Source: JAXDAY01 sp034679345 (GTDB lineage Bacteria > Eisenbacteria > RBG-16-71-46 > CAIMUX01 > VGJL01). From it: a DNA stretch of 64,000 nt. The notes beneath the pieces are model-generated. The model was not told the DNA's origin and did no database searches. It worked only from the letters and a program-made list of their open reading frames with translations. Positions 18,517 through 26,393 of the stretch are shown here, piece after piece (the first letter of the stretch is position 1; each line of letters starts with the position of its first letter). Both the position numbers and the translations under genes were made by a program. The stretch is taken from the NCBI GenBank assembly GCA_034679345.1, contig JAXDAY010000037.1, forward strand, positions 56,983 through 120,982. The letters run 5' to 3'.

Positions 18517-21500
18517 ATGCGCGCCCATCTCATTCCTGCGATCATCCTTCTCGCGTCGTTCGTGCCGGGGCTTGCGGCTCCATCTCCTGCTCAGCCGCCG
18601 GGAGGGACGCAGGCATCCGATCTGGTCCCATCCGATTGGTGGACGGCCGTGACGGAGGACCTATGCGCGCGCGAGTACCATGTCTCCCTCGGAGCCGAGG
18701 GTCTGCAGGCGCCCAACCGCGCGCAGAACCTTCGGACTCGTTTCACCCCTGCCGGCATCGAGATCGTCCCCAGAAACTCCGGCCGGGAGTTCGCCTGGAG
18801 CTGGACCTGGCAGACCGTCGCGCTCGGCCGTCCATGCGACCTCCGGGCGGTCGAGGAGTCGCCGGCGACCGTGGACGCCTTCCGCGTCGAGTACCGGAGG
18901 GACGGCTGGACCGAGTGGTACGAGAACCGGCCTGAAGGAATCGAGCAGGGGTTCACGATCTCGGCTCCGCCGCCCGGATCCGGGCCGCTGCTCCTCCACG
19001 GGAAAGTCGGAGGTACCCTGATCCCGCACGAGGACGAGGGAGAAGAGGCGATCGAGTTTGCGGCGTCGAGCTTGGCGAGCGTTCTTCGCTACGACGGACT
19101 CAACGTCACCGATGTCCGTGGGGCGCGATTGCCCTCCTCGATGGAGATTGCGGAGGGCGCCGTGATCCTGCGTGTCGAGGATGCGGGGGCTCTCTATCCG
19201 ATCCTCATCGACCCGATCATCTCTGCCCCGAACTGGACGGGCGAAGGACAACAAGTGGAGGCTCGCTTCGGGCAATGCGTCGCGACTGCCGGCGACGTCG
19301 ACGGCGACGGCTACAGCGACGTCATCGTGGGGGCGCCGCGTTATGACGCGGGGGAAACGAACGAGGGGAAGGCCTTTCTGTTCCGTGGCTCCGTGGATGG
19401 GGTGTCGATGTCCTATGCGTGGTCGGCGGAGGGAAATCAGGGCTACGCGGAGTTCGCTTCCGCGGTCTCGACCGCCGGAGACGTGAATAACGACGGGTAC
19501 GACGATGTGATCGTCGGCGCGCCGTACTACAGCGGCGGGAGCGCCGACGAGGGGAGGATCTACCTGTACTACGGTTCAGAGGACGGCCTGGAAACCACCG
19601 CCGCGTGCACGAAAGAACCCAATGTCGCGGAGACCAGGTTCGGCGCGTCGATCGCCCCGGCCGGCGACGTGAACGGAGATGGGTACGCCGACTTCATCGT
19701 CGGGGCCAGCTACTTCACGAACGGCCAGCTCCATGAGGGACGCATCTACGTCTACTACGGCTCCGCGACAATTCCCGGCACGCCCTGGACGGCGGAGCTC
19801 AACGAGGAAGCGGCGCAGTTCGGGAGGTGCGTCGCCGGCGCCGGAGATGTCAACGGCGACTCCTATGATGATGTCATCGCGGGGGCCCCGACCTTCAACA
19901 ACTACGGCCACATCGGCCGCGCCTATGTCTATCACGGATCCGAAACGGGGATCGCGGGGAGCCCATGGATCGCGGGTATGCCGGACTGGGATGGATTCGG
20001 GGCGAAGGTCGCCGGCGCCGGTGACGTGAACGGCGACGGCTATGCGGATGTCGCCATCAGCGCGCCCGTGACCTCCGAGGGATTCGACTACAACGGAAAG
20101 GTGTATCTCTACTATGGCTCGGAGACCGGCCTCGGCTCGTCCCCGGCATGGGCGCTCGCGGGCGATCAGGAGAGTTGCCACTTCGGCGAAGGGCTTGCGA
20201 CCGCCGGAGACGTGAATGGCGATGGATACGCCGATCTGATCATCGGAGCCGAGCTGTATGACGATCCCGAAATCGACGAGGGCAAGGCGTTCCTCTTCCT
20301 CGGCCGGTGGTTCGGCCTTTCGACGACACCGTACTGGACCGAGGATGGCGGCCAGGCGGGCGCTTCGTTCGGGGTCAGCGTCGGGACCGCCGGGGATGTG
20401 AACGGCGATGGGTTCAGCGATCTGATCGTCGGGGCGGACAGCCTCGATGCGGGCCAGGTGAACGAGGGGGGAGCCTTCGTCTACCTCGGCTCGAGCGATG
20501 GACCGCAGACCACTCCGGGCTGGGTGACGGAGAGCGGCCAGGCCTATGCGCATTACGGGTATAGCGTCGCGTCCGCGGGGGACGTCAACGGCGATGGATT
20601 CGACGATGTGCTGGTCGGCGCCGAAGATTACGACAATGGGCAGATCTACGAAGGGGCGGCGTTCCTCTTTGCCGGATCCCATACGGGACTCTCCGTTTCG
20701 CCCGCCTGGTATGCGGAAGGGAATCAGGAAAACGCGCTCCTGGGGGGGTGTGTCGCGTCCGCTGGCGACGTGAACGGCGATGGACTCGGCGACATTCTCA
20801 TCGGCGCGCGATTGTATGATGGAAGCCTCGCGGACGAGGGATGCGCGTTGCTGTGGTACGGAACGGCCGAGGTGACTCCTCCCGGCAATCCGTCGAACGC
20901 GCCTTGGCTCGTGACGGGCGGGCAAGCGGGCGCGAAGCTCGGTTACTCCCTCGCCAAGGCCGGGGACGTCAATGGAGACGGTTTCGGTGATGTGATCGTG
21001 GGCGCGCCCAACTACGACAATCCACAGGTGGACGAGGGCGCGGCATTCGTATATCACGGGTCGGCGATGGGGCTGTCGACCGATGCCACCTGGTTTCACG
21101 ACTGCGACCATGCGGGAGCCCTGTACGGGTCAGCTGTGAGCACGGCGGGAGACTTCAACGGTGACGGCTTCAGCGATGTCATCGTCGGCTCGTATCTCTA
21201 CGATCACCCGGCCGTGGGTGAAGGGGTCGCATCCGTTTATCTCGGTTCCCGGGCCGGAGTCCTCCCGGGCGCTCCGTACTGGTATGCGGAGGGGAACGAA
21301 GAGAATGCCTGGATGGGGTACTCCGTCGCGTGTGCGGGCGATGTGAACGGCGACGGGTACAGCGACGTGATCATTGGCGCTCCCGAACTGGACTGGACCG
21401 CCATCGACGGTGGGGCGGTCTGCATCTGGCTTGGCGGTCCGACAGACCCGCCGAACGGCAATCCCGACAATGCGGACTGGATCTCGGGCCGCAACCAATC

Positions 21501-22533
21501 CGGCGCGGACTTGGGCTGGCACGTGGCCGGCGCGGGGGACGTGAACGGCGACGGGTATAGCGATGTGATGGCGGGCGCTCCCTGGGACGGAGACGATCTG
21601 CAGGGCAGGGCGTTCCTGTGGTTCGGGTCTGCCGCTGGGATACCCGGTGGCGCGGCGGCCTGGTACCGGACCGGCACCCAGCACCTCGAAAACTTCGGAT
21701 TCCGAGTGGCATCCATCGGCGACGTGAACGCGGATGGCTTCGGTGACGTCATGGTCGGCGCACCGAATCACAGCAACGGGCAGATGGAGGAGGGACGAGC
21801 CTTCCTCTACTACGGTAACCATAGTCGTGGAGTCTCTCGAAGGACTCAGCAATGGCAGAGCGACTTCAGCGATCCGATCGCGACGTACGGCCAATCGGAC
21901 AACGAGAGCGCCTTCGGACTGGCCTCCTTCCTGCGGACCCCGGCGGGCAGGGGCTCGGTCCGTCTCGTCTGGGAGGTGAAGCCGTACTTGACGCCCTTTG
22001 ACGGTGAAGGCGTGGGTCGGGGGGGATGGGCCATGACCGGAGCCCCCTCCGACCCCGCGGGGAGCGGCGCGATCTTCATCACGATTCCGAGTGGGCTGCC
22101 GGTCGGACAGCAGCTTCACTGGCGTATGCGCTTCGAGACGAAGAATCCGCTCTTCCCTCGTTCCAAGTGGCTCTACCTGGCCGGGAACGGGGCTGGTGAA
22201 GCGGATCTGCGCCTCGCCGGATGGCTTTCCGGAGTGCCTTCTCCGCTGGTCGACACCTCCGTGCGCATCGGGCCGTCCTACCCGAATCCTTTCACCGAGC
22301 ATGCGACGCTTCGATTCACGCTCCCGGACGAGAGCCCCATTCGCGTGACGATCCACGATGTCGGGGGACGTCTGGTGCGGACCATCGAGCATGGTCTGCG
22401 CGCCGCAGGCATCCACACGATCTACTGGGACGGCAGGGATGAGGCGGGCCGGCGGGCGCCGGGTGGAGTCTATCTGGGACGTCTGGCTGCCGACGGCGCG
22501 GAGGTCACGACGCGAATCGTGCTGGCGCCGTAG
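18517..22533 (+). CDS. Giant secreted FG-GAP propeller protein with FlgD-like C-terminal module
   Basis: A 1338-residue protein. ATG 18517 follows AAGGGAGGA and begins a signal peptide (HLIPAIILLASFVPGLAA); the longer upstream frame lacks such support. Residues ~25-240 form an unassigned N-terminal domain. From ~245 to ~1130 about fourteen FG-GAP repeats carry GDVNGDGYxDxIxGAP cores. A linker domain like that of the protein at 3044 follows, then the FlgD-Ig-like ending: SYPNPFTEHATLRFTLPDES, VTIHDVGGRLVRTI, IYWDGRDEAGRRA, GVYLGRL. The gene is divergent from the M1 peptidase and ends at a strong hairpin. Ligand unknown. Confidence 0.9.
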   Translation: MRAHLIPAIILLASFVPGLAAPSPAQPPGGTQASDLVPSDWWTAVTEDLCAREYHVSLGAEGLQAPNRAQNLRTRFTPAGIEIVPRNSGREFAWSWTWQTVALGRPCDLRAVEESPATVDAFRVEYRRDGWTEWYENRPEGIEQGFTISAPPPGSGPLLLHGKVGGTLIPHEDEGEEAIEFAASSLASVLRYDGLNVTDVRGARLPSSMEIAEGAVILRVEDAGALYPILIDPIISAPNWTGEGQQVEARFGQCVATAGDVDGDGYSDVIVGAPRYDAGETNEGKAFLFRGSVDGVSMSYAWSAEGNQGYAEFASAVSTAGDVNNDGYDDVIVGAPYYSGGSADEGRIYLYYGSEDGLETTAACTKEPNVAETRFGASIAPAGDVNGDGYADFIVGASYFTNGQLHEGRIYVYYGSATIPGTPWTAELNEEAAQFGRCVAGAGDVNGDSYDDVIAGAPTFNNYGHIGRAYVYHGSETGIAGSPWIAGMPDWDGFGAKVAGAGDVNGDGYADVAISAPVTSEGFDYNGKVYLYYGSETGLGSSPAWALAGDQESCHFGEGLATAGDVNGDGYADLIIGAELYDDPEIDEGKAFLFLGRWFGLSTTPYWTEDGGQAGASFGVSVGTAGDVNGDGFSDLIVGADSLDAGQVNEGGAFVYLGSSDGPQTTPGWVTESGQAYAHYGYSVASAGDVNGDGFDDVLVGAEDYDNGQIYEGAAFLFAGSHTGLSVSPAWYAEGNQENALLGGCVASAGDVNGDGLGDILIGARLYDGSLADEGCALLWYGTAEVTPPGNPSNAPWLVTGGQAGAKLGYSLAKAGDVNGDGFGDVIVGAPNYDNPQVDEGAAFVYHGSAMGLSTDATWFHDCDHAGALYGSAVSTAGDFNGDGFSDVIVGSYLYDHPAVGEGVASVYLGSRAGVLPGAPYWYAEGNEENAWMGYSVACAGDVNGDGYSDVIIGAPELDWTAIDGGAVCIWLGGPTDPPNGNPDNADWISGRNQSGADLGWHVAGAGDVNGDGYSDVMAGAPWDGDDLQGRAFLWFGSAAGIPGGAAAWYRTGTQHLENFGFRVASIGDVNADGFGDVMVGAPNHSNGQMEEGRAFLYYGNHSRGVSRRTQQWQSDFSDPIATYGQSDNESAFGLASFLRTPAGRGSVRLVWEVKPYLTPFDGEGVGRGGWAMTGAPSDPAGSGAIFITIPSGLPVGQQLHWRMRFETKNPLFPRSKWLYLAGNGAGEADLRLAGWLSGVPSPLVDTSVRIGPSYPNPFTEHATLRFTLPDESPIRVTIHDVGGRLVRTIEHGLRAAGIHTIYWDGRDEAGRRAPGGVYLGRLAADGAEVTTRIVLAP

Positions 22534-22580
22534 CCGTCGCAAACGGGGTCGCCCCGAATCTCTGGGTTGCGGCAAACTCA

Positions 22581-22610
22581 AACGGCCCCGGGGGGATCCC
22601 CGGGGCCGTT
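22581..22610. terminator. Bidirectional terminator-like hairpin
   Basis: AACGGCCCCGGGG (22581-22593) pairs perfectly with CCCCGGGGCCGTT (22598-22610), a 13-bp stem with a 4-nt loop, between convergent genes. Confidence 0.75.
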
Positions 22611-22645
22611 CATGAGAGCCCTTGTTGAGAGGGCAGAAGTCCGGT

Positions 22646-23191
22646 CTAGCGGTAGAGTGCCTTGATCCCGCCCCAGGTCGTGGTCTCGGTAGGCGTGACG
22701 TCCGAGTAGTAGGTGCGGAAGGCGTAGTCGAACGACGGGAACTGCTGGAAGCCCGAATTCGCATACACGCAACCATGGGGATACGGGTTGTTGGTGTCGC
22801 CCGCGATTCCCAGAGTCAGGTTGCCATCGAACACAAGGAAGTACTCCGTCGCCGGAGTGATCGGAATAGCGTTCCAGTACACGTCGACCCACTGACCCGC
22901 CGTACCCTGGGCGTTTGCCTCGGCCAGCATCGTGCCGCCCTGGTTCGGGAGAGCATCCCACACCGAGATACGAACGTTGTCCGTGCCGCCAACTCCAGCC
23001 TGCAGAAGGATGCCCGCGCCCGAGATGTTGTCGTTCGTCTGCTTGAACGACTGGGCGAGGTCCAACTGGGCGAAGGCGGCCATGTACACCGGTCCGCTGG
23101 GCTGATTCTGATCAATCGTGTCCGCGGCTGCGGGCATGGCGAGGGCACACATACCAACTGCGACTAGGGCAAACAGGAGCAATTTACGCAT
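22646..23191 (-). CDS. Small secreted protein with TWG-YR C-terminal tail
   Basis: A 181-residue protein. Residues 1-23 are a clean signal peptide (LLLFALVAVGMCALAMPAAA). The mature part (~24-160) looks like a beta-sandwich of the choice-of-anchor or carbohydrate-binding type: AQSFKQTNDNISGAGILLQ, VRISVWDALPNQGG, EYFLVFDGNLTLGIAGD. It has no FlgD-like module. Instead it ends in a Thr-rich spacer and the tail TWGGIKALYR, immediately before the stop. The same tail closes the proteins at 25094 and 44403. A strong promoter-like element lies ~160 bases upstream, giving a long leader. Function is unknown; export and processing through the tail is an inference. Confidence 0.85.
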   Translation of the reverse strand: MRKLLLFALVAVGMCALAMPAAADTIDQNQPSGPVYMAAFAQLDLAQSFKQTNDNISGAGILLQAGVGGTDNVRISVWDALPNQGGTMLAEANAQGTAGQWVDVYWNAIPITPATEYFLVFDGNLTLGIAGDTNNPYPHGCVYANSGFQQFPSFDYAFRTYYSDVTPTETTTWGGIKALYR

Positions 23192-23834
23192 AACCCAACC
23201 TCCCGTTGGTCAGATCTTGGGTGCAGATTCCCGGTTCGAAGTGGACTGGGCCCTGCTCACCCGCCTACTACGGCCATCCTAGGTCGCTCAACCCCCGAGA
23301 TCCGGTCACCAATGCGACTCATCTCGCTGCATTGAGGCGCGATCCTAAGCCGGTATCTACTATAGCAGAGGCAGAGGGCGGTGTCCAGGGGCGATCACAC
23401 CAATTCCGCCCTCGGGGGGAATCCGGGAGGGTCTGGGGAAGGTCACCGGTCCGATATCCCGGTTATGTGACATCTCGTATCTTATATATATACATTGTCT
23501 TATGATTCTCCCTCGGCTCGGGTTCCGGGACGGCTCCGGGTCGCCCTCGTGAGCGCCCCGGTCAGCGAGCGAGAACGCTCGCGATTCCCCACAATCAAGG
23601 CTGCCGAGGGGAAGTCGTCCGGATGTAGCAGGGGTCATGCGCGTCTGGGCGTGCTACACTGCGGTCATCGGTCGCCAGGCTAAGGCCCGTGGCGTCAAGT
23701 GACCTGGACGGTGAACCGAGGGGGCGAGTGCCGCGTCCCCAACTTGCAGCGAGGGCGGCGGTTGCCGCTTTCGAGAGGGGCTCGGGTCCGCACGAACCAC
23801 GCCAGCGAGGCGAGAGCGAGGCAGGGTGACACCT
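23192..23834. other. Divergent intergenic region, ~640 bases
   Basis: Separates the minus-strand small secreted gene from the plus-strand DUF3553/khpA pair. It holds a good minus-strand promoter (23359-23387), an AT-rich patch near 23470-23505 that is unusual for this DNA, a 7-bp hairpin GCGAGCG/CGCTCGC (23565-23582), and an extended -10-like TGC-TACACT (23652-23660) facing the DUF3553 gene. No convincing gene or tRNA was found. Confidence 0.45.
23359..23387 (-). promoter_or_regulatory. Candidate sigma-70-type promoter for the TWG-YR-tail protein
   Basis: On the minus strand TGGACA and TATAGT are separated by 17 bases (5/6 matches each). Transcription from ~23352 gives a leader of ~160 bases to ATG 23191. 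Confidence 0.6.
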
Positions 23835-24056
23835 ATGGCGATCAAGGAAGGCGATTCCGTGACCAACACGAAGTGCCCGCATTGGGGCACCGGAGTGGTT
23901 CTCTCAGTCAGTGGAGCCTCCGTCGAGGTCCGGTTTCAGGAAGTCGGGGCGAAGCGGTTAAGGCCGGAGGTGCTCGCCGCATCATCCGAAGCGGCGCCCA
24001 CCTTCGAAAAGAAAGGCGCGAAAGCACGCAGCCGCGTGCGGGCGACAAAGTCTTGA
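23835..24056 (+). CDS. DUF3553-like small protein
   Basis: A 73-residue protein. The core EGDSV, then HWGTGVVLSVSGASVEVRF and GAKRLRPEVL, matches the DUF3553 pattern (GDxVxxPxxxxWGxGxV ... VxFxxxGxKxL), a small SH3-like beta-barrel of unknown function seen alone or at the ends of UvrD/PcrA-type helicases. The tail is Lys/Arg/Ala-rich and may bind nucleic acid. The in-frame GTG at 23826 is an alternative start. The stop overlaps the khpA start, so the pair is probably translated together, which hints at an RNA-related role. Confidence 0.72.
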   Translation: MAIKEGDSVTNTKCPHWGTGVVLSVSGASVEVRFQEVGAKRLRPEVLAASSEAAPTFEKKGAKARSRVRATKS

Positions 24057-24283
24057 AAGACCTCATCACATATCTCGTCAAGTGCCTCGTAGACCGACCC
24101 GACGAGGTCGAGGTCAACGAAATCGTCGGGGAGTCCACGAGCGTCTACGAACTAAGAGTCGGCGAGGGCGAACTGGGCAAGGTGATCGGGAAGCACGGAC
24201 ACACCATCCAAGCCCTGCGGACGATCCTGAATGGCGTAGCGACGAAAGAGAATCGGCGGGCCGTGCTCGAGCTCGTGGAGTAG
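24053..24283 (+). CDS. khpA: KH-domain RNA-binding protein KhpA (YlqC family)
   Basis: A 76-residue protein, the usual KhpA length. It shows the whole family pattern: LITYLVKCLVDRPDEVEVNEI, then the KH signature GKVIGKHGHTIQALRTIL with the GxxG loop (GKHG), and a final VLELVE. I chose TTG 24053 because it gives this exact length and forms a TTGA overlap with the stop of the DUF3553 gene. KhpA binds structured RNAs, often with KhpB/Jag. In many bacteria khpA sits between rpsP and rimM; that context is absent here. Confidence 0.88.
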   Translation: MKDLITYLVKCLVDRPDEVEVNEIVGESTSVYELRVGEGELGKVIGKHGHTIQALRTILNGVATKENRRAVLELVE

Positions 24284-24450
24284 GGGACCGGCGGGCACTA
24301 CGCCTCTCGTCCACCTACTCCCCCCCGGGCCTTCGGTCGAGTCCATCAGGCCTGGCGAGCCGTTGCGGAGCTGCCTGGATCCTGCCGCATCGCGCTGATA
24401 GCAGGCGAAACGGGAAATCCTGCGGATCGAGCTCTCGCCAAGGAGGGATC

Positions 24451-24993
24451 ATGCAGCGCGGCTTGTCTCTTCTGATCGTCTGGATGTCTCTGGCTGGGAT
24501 CGCTTTCGCTCAGGGCGTAGGCGAGTCGGTGGATTCAGCAGGCTTCCACATGACCATCATCCCCACGGGAATCCGGCAGCCGGAAGTCCTGAAGGTCAAT
24601 ACGGGCAAGAAGACCTTGATGAAAGACGGGGAGTATGGCGCCGTCTACGAGACGGTCCGCCCGAAGACGGACCACATCCTGCTCGAAATCACGGCGGATC
24701 TCTCGGTGGATCCGGGCCCGTATTTCCTCGAAACCTCCATGATCCGCTTGGGCGAGAGGAATCATCCAGTCGGAGACTCGTATGTCCCCATCCATTGGTG
24801 TCTGAACCAGGGACTGGAGCCCGCGCCCATCGATTCCACGATCATTGCGAGCCAAGCAGGGTTGATCCTCACGTTCGAGGTGCCCGCTGCGCGCGCGGAG
24901 TCTCTCACACTCTGGATTTCCGGCCTCCGCATGGGGAACGTTGCGGAGATCCGGGAGCGGCGCATGCAGAAGGAGCAGATGGAGGCGAAGTAG
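24451..24993 (+). CDS. Small secreted protein of unknown function
   Basis: A 180-residue protein starting at ATG 24451 after AAGGAGGG. Residues 1-20 are a signal peptide (LLIVWMSLAGIAFAQG). The rest resembles a compact beta domain (IRQPEVLKVNTGKKTLMKDG, HILLEITADLSVDPGPYF, AGLILTFEVPAARAESLTLW), similar in feel to DUF4352-type immunoglobulin folds, but I cannot name a family. The C-terminus is charged (REIRERRMQKEQMEAK region). It has neither the FlgD-like module nor the TWG-YR tail. It is followed by a classic terminator. Confidence 0.78.
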   Translation: MQRGLSLLIVWMSLAGIAFAQGVGESVDSAGFHMTIIPTGIRQPEVLKVNTGKKTLMKDGEYGAVYETVRPKTDHILLEITADLSVDPGPYFLETSMIRLGERNHPVGDSYVPIHWCLNQGLEPAPIDSTIIASQAGLILTFEVPAARAESLTLWISGLRMGNVAEIRERRMQKEQMEAK

Positions 24994-25025
24994 AACGAGT
25001 CGCGTCGGATCCGCCCGCAGAAAGG

Positions 25026-25058
25026 GAGATTCCCCGAGATGAGCTCTCGGGGAATCTC
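25026..25058. terminator. Rho-independent terminator between convergent genes
   Basis: GAGATTCCCCGAGA (25026-25039) pairs perfectly with TCTCGGGGAATCTC (25045-25058): a 14-bp stem with a 5-nt loop, followed by TTTGATT on the plus strand. Confidence 0.85.
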
Positions 25059-25093
25059 TTTGATTCGGACGTGCGCGGTCTTCTCGTTTCGAC

Positions 25094-26089
25094 TTACCGA
25101 TAGAAGCTCTTGATCCGTCCCCACGTGGTGTTCTTGGCCGGCGTGGGTTGACAAGACCCCACTCCGACCTCGAGCACCGTCGCCAGCCAGTTGACGCAGT
25201 CGCCGGGCCCGCCGACGAGTGGGATGTCGATTGCCGCCACGTTTGGATCGCCAGTCGTGACGGCCCAGGAATCAGTGTCCCAGCCCAGCTCGGGTTCTGT
25301 GCCGCCGGGGGCGTCGGGGTCGCTCGCGTCCCAGTCATCGCGGGTGCCGCTCAGAAGGACGCCGTTCCATAGCTGGTCGTCCGGCGCCGGTCCGTGGATC
25401 CCGGTCTGCCCATCGGCACCGATGAAGGTCAGCGTCGCAGAGACGCCGGCTCCGCACGAGACGGGAAGCGGGTTTTCGAACGATTGCCCTGACACGTTCA
25501 TCAGGTCGTTTCCGTCTGTGATGATGATCTCGCAGGCCGCGGTTTCGTCATTCTGGTAGACGACGACGAGCGACGCGCCCTCGCTCTCGGGAGCGACCGC
25601 GAGGCTTCCGCTGTCATCGAGACCGGCGACGGTGTTGGCCCCTGCGACCACGAGTCCCGTCACGTCCGCGAAGAACGGATAAGCTCTCGCCTCCGGCCAG
25701 CACGGCGAGGCAGTCACTCCGAGCGAGACGGGAGTCACGGCGGAACCGTTCAGCGTTACCGCGTTAGCCGGCGAATCGTTTCCGATGATCTCCCAGTAGA
25801 GCCCAGCCCAGATCACATTGTCCGGCGCGGGCCCAGGAGGCAGAAGGATCACGCCGCCTGTTGTTGGAGGGGCCGGGTCAGCGTTCCGTGTCTGCACGCC
25901 TGCGGCCACGACACGCAGGCAGTAGCCCGGTTCGCTGTACAGATGGGCACGGACCGTCTGGCCGCTGAATTCCCTGATTCCGCCAGGGACATCCGTCCGG
26001 CCATCGTCGAGAGCGCTGGCATTCGAGACAAGGAGAATGCTCAATCCGAGAAGTAGAGCACGGCCGATTGGCTTCAATAGAAAGATCAC
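25094..26089 (-). CDS. Secreted DUF3344-like protein with TWG-YR C-terminal tail
   Basis: A 331-residue protein starting at GTG 26089 with AAAGGAG eight bases upstream. Residues 1-27 form a signal peptide (ALLLGLSILLVSNASALDD). The body holds two related all-beta halves; the first has the segment NVIWAGLYWEIIGND, then NAVTLNG and FFADVTGLVVAGANTV, a pattern seen in DUF3344-type surface proteins. Six or so cysteines suggest disulfides and an extracytoplasmic site. The end is Thr-rich and closes with TWGRIKSFYR and the stop, nearly identical to the tails at 22646 and 44403. The promoter upstream contains a G8 tract. Function unknown. Confidence 0.82.
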   Translation of the reverse strand: MIFLLKPIGRALLLGLSILLVSNASALDDGRTDVPGGIREFSGQTVRAHLYSEPGYCLRVVAAGVQTRNADPAPPTTGGVILLPPGPAPDNVIWAGLYWEIIGNDSPANAVTLNGSAVTPVSLGVTASPCWPEARAYPFFADVTGLVVAGANTVAGLDDSGSLAVAPESEGASLVVVYQNDETAACEIIITDGNDLMNVSGQSFENPLPVSCGAGVSATLTFIGADGQTGIHGPAPDDQLWNGVLLSGTRDDWDASDPDAPGGTEPELGWDTDSWAVTTGDPNVAAIDIPLVGGPGDCVNWLATVLEVGVGSCQPTPAKNTTWGRIKSFYR

Positions 26090-26393
26090 AAACTAGTCTC
26101 CTTTGCTGTCATCCACGTGCGCCATGCCGGCTTCAGGTCCCCGCCCAACTCCGATCGATCCTTCCTCAATCGTGGCCACTAAGGTCGATCTGCGAATCGG
26201 TCCTGGGCAGGGATGCCCTTACGAGATTGGACGCATTATACTCCCCCCCCGTCCCACTCAACAAGCCCGTATGATCCAGTAATGTAAGGCATTATCCTGG
26301 AAGCGACTGCGAAGGGGGTGTAGGCTGGGATCGTCGTCCGTGGGAGCGCCCCGCGCTAATTCACCCGAACCGCCGCGCCGCCGGGAGGAAACC
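26090..26393. other. Divergent intergenic region with operator-like repeat
   Basis: About 304 bases between the DUF3344-like gene and the oxidoreductase. It contains the G-tract promoter described separately and an inverted repeat TAATG-N5-CATTA at 26280-26294, which could be a regulator site for the plus-strand oxidoreductase. No gene is seen. Confidence 0.4.
26235..26264 (-). promoter_or_regulatory. Promoter with perfect -10 and G8 tract in the spacer
   Basis: On the minus strand a perfect TATAAT (26240-26235) is preceded by GAG, a run of eight G (26250-26243) and a TTGTTGAG segment (26264-26257) as possible -35, with spacing 15-18 depending on the hexamer chosen. Transcription would start near 26228, ~140 bases before GTG 26089. 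A variable G-run in this place could alter promoter strength. Confidence 0.55.

Noticed and set aside
18517..22533. Tandem DNA repeats or CRISPR-like array in the FG-GAP genes
   Set aside because: Regularly spaced GACGTGAACGGCGAC-like strings are codons of the GDVNGDG motif and vary at synonymous positions; there are no spacers or identical repeats.
19576..22776. Two long minus-strand open frames (511 and 548 codons) across the FG-GAP gene
   Set aside because: They mirror the FG-GAP repeats (recurring IAVHVxGxGD-type peptides) and have no ribosome sites; they are antisense shadows.
23206..23290. Possible tRNA because of a GGTTCGAA T-loop-like string
   Set aside because: The flanking arms do not pair, and no acceptor or anticodon stem can be drawn. 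It lies in the leader of the gene at 22646.
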